Shown here: positions 6,376 to 10,489 of the stretch, piece by piece
Layout of the letters: every line of letters starts with the position of its first letter
Numbering within the stretch: the stretch's first letter is position 1
Assembly: GCA_964596375.1 (NCBI GenBank)
Contig: CAZQTO010000083.1
Coordinates: 1 to 10,489, forward strand
Direction: 5' to 3'
Length of the DNA stretch: 10,489 nt
DNA from: UBA1543 sp964596375
GTDB lineage: Bacteria; Pseudomonadota; Zetaproteobacteria; Mariprofundales; Mariprofundaceae
Made by a program: the position numbers and the translations under genes
Notes under the pieces: model-generated
Databases searched by the model: none
What the model was told of the DNA's origin: nothing
The model's input: only the letters and a program-made list of their open reading frames with translations

Positions 6376-7419
6376 TTAAAAGCGATACAAAGCCCGCAGG
6401 AAATACCAGTGATCGGTCACCTGCTGGATGCCGCGGGTGTTCTGATACACCGGCTGACGGTACTCGCCACTGAGGATGAAACTGGGTGTCACCACCCACT
6501 GAAATCCCGGCGAGACAAACAATGAATTGATGCCGGTATTGGCAACGTTGTCGATTATCGACGTTGCATTCTGGTAACCCACTCGACCGGTCGCGGCATC
6601 TATCGTCCCATCGGTGCTGTCCTTGCCGGCCCAGATGCCATTCACATCCAGCTTGAGGTTGAACATGGAAGTCAGCCTGTAGCGCGTCGACAGGTCATAA
6701 TTAAACCGGTCGCCTACCTTATAGCCCAGATCGTTGCGCGTGTTGGTCTGATAGGTCAGCGAAGGGTTGACCAGCCAGAGTGCGCCGCCGTCGTCCCGCT
6801 CGCCAAAAGCCAGGGTGCCGTTGGCAAGGAGCACGCCGCCCCAGGCCCCGGTTCCGGTCTGCATCATCATATGTACCCGCTGACCGCTCGCGTTGCGATG
6901 GTCATGCTTTCCGGTCGGTGCGATGAGGCCCATGCCGAGGCTTAGGCGTTTGCGGGTGCGAATCGGCGTATCGGTATACACGTTATGCAGATACACCATG
7001 GACACGTCACCGAGGCCACTGATCGTGTCCATGGTCATGGGCATACCCATGGCGGACAACATCTCCATGTCGTTGATGATATAGGGAACGGTCAGCACAA
7101 CGGCCTGATCCTCATTCACGCGGTACGCAATATTGGTGCTTATTTTCTGCATGACCATATTGGTTGGTACGGAAAGGTTGGTTCCGGTAATGGTGCGCGC
7201 TTGTTGGGGAGACAGCTTCGTTGTTCCCTGCTTGATGGTCTTCATGTCCATCAACTCATATTGAGCGGTCACGCTGAAGCCGGTGGCACTGCCAACCCCT
7301 TCAACCCCCGCGGCAATGCAGCAGGACAGGCCGCATTCGCTGGCCTGGGCCTGAGCTGTCATGGCAAGCATGCCCATCGCCAGCAGCAGGATGCAGCTTG
7401 ATGTTTGAAATGTATTCAT
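6376..7419 (-). CDS. Met-rich outer-membrane beta-barrel protein
   Basis: A 347-residue exported protein. The signal peptide is about 1-26 (cleavage near AQA/SECG). The mature protein starts with a Cys cluster, SECGLSCC (Cys29, Cys33, Cys34). The remainder has alternating hydrophobic/polar strands and ends in LRALYRF, the C-terminal aromatic residue expected for Bam-dependent outer-membrane barrels. Methionines are concentrated in putative loops: NDMEMLSAMGMPMTMD (117-131) and HMMMQTGTG (183-191), next to KHDHR (171-175). It resembles transporter-like barrels of the phenol-degradation MetA type, but a hydrocarbon role has no support here. Given the Sco and PCu(A)C neighbours, a copper-related role is my inference. 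The start is firm: GGAGG 6 bases before ATG. Confidence 0.8.
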   Translation of the reverse strand: MNTFQTSSCILLLAMGMLAMTAQAQASECGLSCCIAAGVEGVGSATGFSVTAQYELMDMKTIKQGTTKLSPQQARTITGTNLSVPTNMVMQKISTNIAYRVNEDQAVVLTVPYIINDMEMLSAMGMPMTMDTISGLGDVSMVYLHNVYTDTPIRTRKRLSLGMGLIAPTGKHDHRNASGQRVHMMMQTGTGAWGGVLLANGTLAFGERDDGGALWLVNPSLTYQTNTRNDLGYKVGDRFNYDLSTRYRLTSMFNLKLDVNGIWAGKDSTDGTIDAATGRVGYQNATSIIDNVANTGINSLFVSPGFQWVVTPSFILSGEYRQPVYQNTRGIQQVTDHWYFLRALYRF

Positions 7420-7516
7420 AGATATCCTCCGATATGTGGATCAATTCATTTAAGGGATGGGTGCGAAGGCGGCATGCACGCAGCAAAGCTGCATCTGCCA
7501 GACTATGCACCGATTC

Positions 7517-7534
7517 GGCCGATATCTGTCGGCC
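7517..7534. repeat. Short inverted repeat between two envelope genes
   Basis: GGCCGA (7517-7522) and TCGGCC (7529-7534) are complementary with a 6-base spacer. They lie in the 139-bp gap after the small exported gene and about 100 bp before the barrel gene start. No T run follows on either strand, so an operator or mRNA hairpin is as likely as a terminator. Confidence 0.35.
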
Positions 7535-7558
7535 AGCTTCAATGAAAACTGTGAAGCG

Positions 7559-7945
7559 TTAAACGAATTGCGGAGGTGGAGAAAAGCCGTTCAGAATCCG
7601 CGCCTCGGGACGTAGATTCACAGTGGGTGCGGCGGCCCGTTCGAAGGCGAGAACGCAGGACCGGGAAGCATTGTCGGGACTATGCGGAGCAAGCACATGA
7701 GGTAGCGAGTCGATGCTGTTGTGGCAGCCGCAAGCGCATTCAATGCAAGCCTGACCCGCATCGACATCGATATGAGCGGCAGCATGCATGGCCGGATGTT
7801 GGCCTTCCTGATGCATCTGCATCTCATCCATGACCTGCATTGCAGAGGCATGGGCAGGCGGACAGGCCGAGGCCAGCGGCACCAGAGGGAGGCTGCTTAC
7901 CATCAGAATCGTCAATGATATTGCCAGGGAGACCAATTTCCGCAT
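7559..7945 (-). CDS. Small exported Cys/His/Met-rich protein (putative metal binder)
   Basis: A 128-residue protein I cannot assign to a named family with confidence. Residues 1-27 are a signal peptide (MRKLVSLAISLTIL...ASA). A Cys follows directly (LASAC), close to but not a clean lipobox, so a lipoprotein is possible. The mature part has MQVMDEMQMHQEGQHPAMH (36-54), then CIECACGCH (Cys67, 70, 72, 74, His75) and LPHVLAPH, and ends FSPPPQFV. This layout recalls short proteins found in heavy-metal operons (CzcI or DUF2946-like), but that is a resemblance only. The start is uncertain: ATG at 7945 gives a textbook signal peptide, while ATG at 7972 and TTG at 7981 are in frame, and none has a clear ribosome site. 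It is the first minus-strand gene at the divergent junction. Confidence 0.65.
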   Translation of the reverse strand: MRKLVSLAISLTILMVSSLPLVPLASACPPAHASAMQVMDEMQMHQEGQHPAMHAAAHIDVDAGQACIECACGCHNSIDSLPHVLAPHSPDNASRSCVLAFERAAAPTVNLRPEARILNGFSPPPQFV

Positions 7946-8044
7946 GGCAGCAACGATAGCCAGCAGCCCCATGGCGTGCAAGATTTACGCGCTGAGTACG
8001 ACCACTGCGCAGGATATCGTGCCATACGAGCAAGGAGGGTAGCG
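7946..8044. promoter_or_regulatory. Divergent intergenic region
   Basis: About 100 bases between the minus-strand metal-binding-type gene and the plus-strand thioredoxin gene. Promoters for both directions would be expected here, although part may code for a longer N-terminus of the minus-strand protein. I could not identify convincing -35/-10 boxes or a copper-regulator palindrome. Confidence 0.35.
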
Positions 8045-8521
8045 ATGAGCATAACGTTTCGCCCGATGATGCCAGTCATGCTGCTATTGCTCCTGCTTGT
8101 CGGCCCGGGAATAGCCGCTGCCGATTCGTTCCGCTGGCTTGATGGTGGCGGCAAGCTCCATTCGCTGGAAGAATATCGCGACAAAGCGGTGATCGTCCAT
8201 ATCTGGGCCACCTGGTGCCCTCCCTGCCGGTCAGAAATGCCCGAATTAAGCGCATGGCTGCAAGCCCATCCCGACGTCATCTTCCTGCCTGTATCGGTTG
8301 ATGACTCTGCCAGTGCCGCAAGCGCATTTCTCAAAGACAACAACATCACCCTGCCGCTACTGCTGACAGACAAGCAGGAAGCATCAAGCCTGGGGGTGCG
8401 CGTTCTTCCCTCTACATTCGTGATAGCCGGGAACGGCGAGGTGAAGCAGCGACTGCTCGGTGCGCAGCCGTGGGGTGATGAAGCCTTCTCATCCCAACTG
8501 CTCGGGAAATTAATCCCTTAA
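8045..8521 (+). CDS. Periplasmic thioredoxin-like protein, TlpA/ResA type
   Basis: A 158-residue exported thiol-disulfide oxidoreductase. The signal peptide spans about 1-26 (RPMMPVMLLLLLLVGPGIAAA). The thioredoxin fold has the active site WATWCPPCRSEMPEL (Cys58, Cys61) and the cis-Pro loop VLPSTFV (Pro122). WCPPC with a following EMPEL is the TlpA/ResA pattern, whose members act as reductants of Sco, CuA or apocytochrome c. AGGAGG at 8033-8038, 6 bases before ATG, fixes the start and excludes an upstream in-frame extension to 7976. It is divergent from the minus-strand metal gene and 118 bp ahead of dsbC. Its electron donor (DsbD or CcdA) is not in view. Confidence 0.92.
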   Translation: MSITFRPMMPVMLLLLLLVGPGIAAADSFRWLDGGGKLHSLEEYRDKAVIVHIWATWCPPCRSEMPELSAWLQAHPDVIFLPVSVDDSASAASAFLKDNNITLPLLLTDKQEASSLGVRVLPSTFVIAGNGEVKQRLLGAQPWGDEAFSSQLLGKLIP

Positions 8522-8639
8522 TATCACTAGGTCCGGCAGAAAGCGTTGGCGTCGGCGTACACATTGCGCTTGCCCTCCTGTGCGATATGCCCATTATTGA
8601 CCGCTGAAAAAAAACCAGCCTGCCAATTAAGGAGCGCCC

Positions 8640-9371
8640 ATGTTTCGCAGCAGTCTTTTCGCCCTGTTTCTGATTATTTTTTCCGGCCCGGCACTGGCCG
8701 GCGCCCCGATGGACGACAGCAAGATCAAGGAAACCATTACCAAAAATGTTCTGCGTCTGGCGCCTCAACTGGTGGTGCAGGACGTGCGTCCGTTCGATGC
8801 CATCCCCGGACTTTATGAGGTTCGTGTCGGCGACAGTCTTTTTTACACCGATGCCACCGGCGATCATATGATTTCAGGCCATGTCTTTGCAACGGCCACG
8901 CGCAAGGATTTAACACAGGCCCGTCTGGAAGACTTGAACCGTATCGACTGGAAAACACTGCCGCTGAAGAATGCGATTGTTTCGGGCGATCCGAAAGGCG
9001 TGCCGGTTGCTGTTTTCACCGATCCGGACTGTCCATTTTGCCGCGATCTTGAAAAGGAGCTTGTTAAGGTCAAGGGCGTGAAGGTGTACACCTTCCTCTA
9101 TCCTCTGGAGAGCATCCACAAGCATGCCCGCGCCAAGTCGGAGGCTATCTGGTGTGCCAAGGATCAGCACAAGGCATTGCTCGATGTGATGCTCGATAAC
9201 AAGCAGGCCGGCGATATCAAGGCAGCGGCTTGTGCCAACCCGATTGGCGAAAACATTGCGCTGGGCGAAAGTCTGGGCATCAATGGCACACCGACCCTGA
9301 TCGCCGGGGATGGCCGCAAGCATGCCGGTAGCTTTAGCGCCGAGAAGCTTGAACAGTGGGCCAAGCAGTAA
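8640..9371 (+). CDS. dsbC: Thiol:disulfide interchange protein DsbC
   Basis: A periplasmic disulfide isomerase of 243 residues. Signal peptide 1-20 (MFRSSLFALFLIIFSGPALA). The N-terminal dimerisation domain spans about 25-85 (SLFYTDATGDHMISGHVF is a typical segment). The linker leads into a thioredoxin domain with VAVFTDPDCPFCRDLEKEL (Cys131, Cys134), a second Cys pair at 172 and 198 that likely forms the structural disulfide, and the cis-Pro loop INGTPTLIAGDG (Pro218). AGGAG lies 6 bases before ATG. In E. coli copper-induced misoxidation of periplasmic proteins needs DsbC, which makes its presence beside copper genes sensible, though DsbC is also general housekeeping. It ends 65 bp before rph on the same strand. 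Confidence 0.94.
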   Translation: MFRSSLFALFLIIFSGPALAGAPMDDSKIKETITKNVLRLAPQLVVQDVRPFDAIPGLYEVRVGDSLFYTDATGDHMISGHVFATATRKDLTQARLEDLNRIDWKTLPLKNAIVSGDPKGVPVAVFTDPDCPFCRDLEKELVKVKGVKVYTFLYPLESIHKHARAKSEAIWCAKDQHKALLDVMLDNKQAGDIKAAACANPIGENIALGESLGINGTPTLIAGDGRKHAGSFSAEKLEQWAKQ

Positions 9372-9436
9372 GTGGGGCAAACAGTGAGTCATTCATCGGG
9401 CTTCACCAGCCGGATCAGAGCAGTTTAGGAGAGCAT

Positions 9437-10150
9437 ATGCGCACAGACAGAAAGACCGACGCCCTGCGTCCGGTTGATATTGATACCGGTTTCAACAGGC
9501 ATGCCGAAGGCTCGGCGCTGATCACATTCGGCCAGACGCGCGTGCACTGCACCGCCTCGGTTGATGAGCACGTGCCGCCTTTTTTACGCAATTCCGGTAA
9601 GGGTTGGGTGACTGCGGAATATGGCATGTTGCCGCGCGCAACCCATACCCGTAGCGGTCGCGAAGCTGCACGCGGCAAGCAGGGTGGACGTACGGTGGAG
9701 ATTCAGCGACTGATTGGTCGAAGCTTGCGCGCTGTTGTTGATCTGGAGAAGCTGGGCGAGCGCCAGATCGTATTGGATTGTGATGTCCTGCAGGCCGACG
9801 GTGGCACACGAACCGCCGCTATCACCGGTTCATGGGTGGCTTTGCGTATTGCTGTGAACAAACTGCTGGCCGATGGCTTGCTGGATGAAGATCCGATTAT
9901 CGGTCAGGTGGCTGCGATCAGCTGTGGTCTGGTGGATGGAAAAGCCCTGCTCGATCTTGAATACACAGAGGATTCACGTGCCCAGATGGATGCTAATTTT
10001 GTTATGACGCCGGATGGCGGCATCATCGAAATCCAGGCCACTGCCGAAGACAAGCCAATGCATTGGGATGATGTGTTGGCACTGAAGTCATTGGCCGAAA
10101 AGGGCATCGCCGAACTGGCCGAGCTGCAGCTGAGTGCCGTTGGCCGCTGA
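9437..10150 (+). CDS. rph: Ribonuclease PH
   Basis: A phosphorolytic 3'-5' exoribonuclease that trims tRNA 3' ends. The 237 residues match the family length. It starts MRTDRKTDALRPV and contains GWVTAEYGMLPRATHTR, QGGRTVEIQRLIGRSLRAV (phosphate-site Arg85) and CDVLQADGGTRTAAITG, with the phosphate-binding GTR at 124-126 as in characterised enzymes. The C-terminal half keeps DLEYTEDSRAQMDANFVMT and EIQATAEDKP. The start at 9437 is chosen by AGGAG (9427-9431), 5 bases upstream, and by the family N-terminus; an in-frame extension to 9356 would overlap dsbC and has no homology-like sequence. rdgB follows after 15 bp. Confidence 0.97.
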   Translation: MRTDRKTDALRPVDIDTGFNRHAEGSALITFGQTRVHCTASVDEHVPPFLRNSGKGWVTAEYGMLPRATHTRSGREAARGKQGGRTVEIQRLIGRSLRAVVDLEKLGERQIVLDCDVLQADGGTRTAAITGSWVALRIAVNKLLADGLLDEDPIIGQVAAISCGLVDGKALLDLEYTEDSRAQMDANFVMTPDGGIIEIQATAEDKPMHWDDVLALKSLAEKGIAELAELQLSAVGR

Positions 10151-10165
10151 TTCCTGTATCCACCC

Positions 10166-10489
10166 ATGAAACTGGTCATCGCCAGCAATAACGTCAAAAA
10201 ACGCAAGGAAATCGCCGCGATATTGGGTGATTTCGGTGTTAAGATCGTTCCCGCAGAGCAAACTGTGTTTGTCGATGTGGTCGAAGATGCCGACAGTTTT
10301 GCATGCAATGCCCGTAAGAAGGCCGAGGCCTTCGCTGCCGCCAATGGCTGTGCTGCTCTGGCCGACGATTCGGGTCTGTGTGTCGATGCGCTGAATGGTG
10401 CTCCGGGGGCGTTTTCCAGCCGTTTTGCCGGCGAAAATGCTTCTGATGCCGACAATAATGCCAAACTTCTCGAAGCGCTCAATGGTACT
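10166..10489 (+). CDS. rdgB: XTP/dITP pyrophosphatase RdgB (partial, 3' end missing)
   Basis: A house-cleaning nucleotidase that hydrolyses XTP, dITP and ITP to the monophosphates. The first 108 codons are visible of an expected ~200. It begins MKLVIASNNVKKRKEI (the SNN-x-K nucleotide-binding start, with Lys11) and contains LADDSGLCVDALNGAPG (Asp67, Asp68 in the catalytic metal-binding site) and SSRFAGENASDADNNAKLLEAL. The reading frame is open to the window edge. It follows rph by 15 bp and lacks a strong ribosome site, so translational coupling to rph is likely. rph-rdgB is a common operon. Confidence 0.95.
   Translation, partial: MKLVIASNNVKKRKEIAAILGDFGVKIVPAEQTVFVDVVEDADSFACNARKKAEAFAAANGCAALADDSGLCVDALNGAPGAFSSRFAGENASDADNNAKLLEALNGT

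Noticed and set aside
7430..7444. FNR-like half-site (TTGAT on the minus strand) before the barrel gene
   Set aside because: The second half-site does not match ATCAA, and the site lies about 20 bases from the ATG, too close for a typical activator site.
8597..8629. Possible promoter for dsbC starting with TTGACC
   Set aside because: No acceptable -10 box at 16-18 bases; the A run at 8607-8614 is suggestive but not sufficient.

Overview
The window is about 10.5 kb of gene-dense bacterial chromosome. It holds ordinary housekeeping genes flanking a cluster of exported copper and thiol proteins. Gene content is that of a Gram-negative, aerobically respiring proteobacterium: AmpD (murein recycling), an outer-membrane beta-barrel ending in Phe, periplasmic DsbC, and Sco plus PCu(A)C copper chaperones. 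GC looks moderate, somewhat above half. The gene mix would fit an aquatic proteobacterium (Zetaproteobacteria are one thought), but the sequence alone does not settle taxonomy. I saw no tRNA, rRNA, insertion sequence, CRISPR array or phage gene.

Layout. At the left edge is the 5' end of thyA (minus strand, cut by the window). Divergent from it is a secreted two-EF-hand protein (plus). It meets a CRP/FNR-family regulator (minus) tail to tail, and the two stop codons share one CTAG. A minus-strand run follows, read right to left: ftsY, a fused class II aldolase/short-chain dehydrogenase whose start lies inside the end of ftsY, ampD, and the CRP/FNR regulator. These genes are tightly spaced and may be partly co-transcribed. 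Upstream of ftsY on the same strand are a PCu(A)C copper chaperone and a Sco/SenC protein, 13 bp apart. Next come a Met-rich outer-membrane protein followed by a strong hairpin, and a small exported Cys/His/Met-rich protein.

The strand switches at about 7.95-8.04 kb. The plus strand then carries a TlpA/ResA-like thioredoxin, the disulfide isomerase DsbC, RNase PH (rph) and the first 108 codons of rdgB (XTP/dITP pyrophosphatase), which runs off the right edge. The rph-rdgB pair is a common bacterial arrangement.

How they fit together. Sco, PCu(A)C and a TlpA-type thioredoxin are, in other bacteria, the proteins that load the CuA centre of cytochrome c oxidase: the thioredoxin keeps the Sco cysteines reduced and PCu(A)C supplies Cu(I). 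Finding all three together with a Met-rich outer-membrane barrel, a Cys/His/Met-rich exported peptide and DsbC, but without oxidase genes, suggests a copper acquisition, delivery or tolerance module spanning the envelope. The two least characterised members (6376-7419 and 7559-7945) are the most interesting parts of the window. The rest looks ordinary, apart from a few gene-overlap and start-site details.
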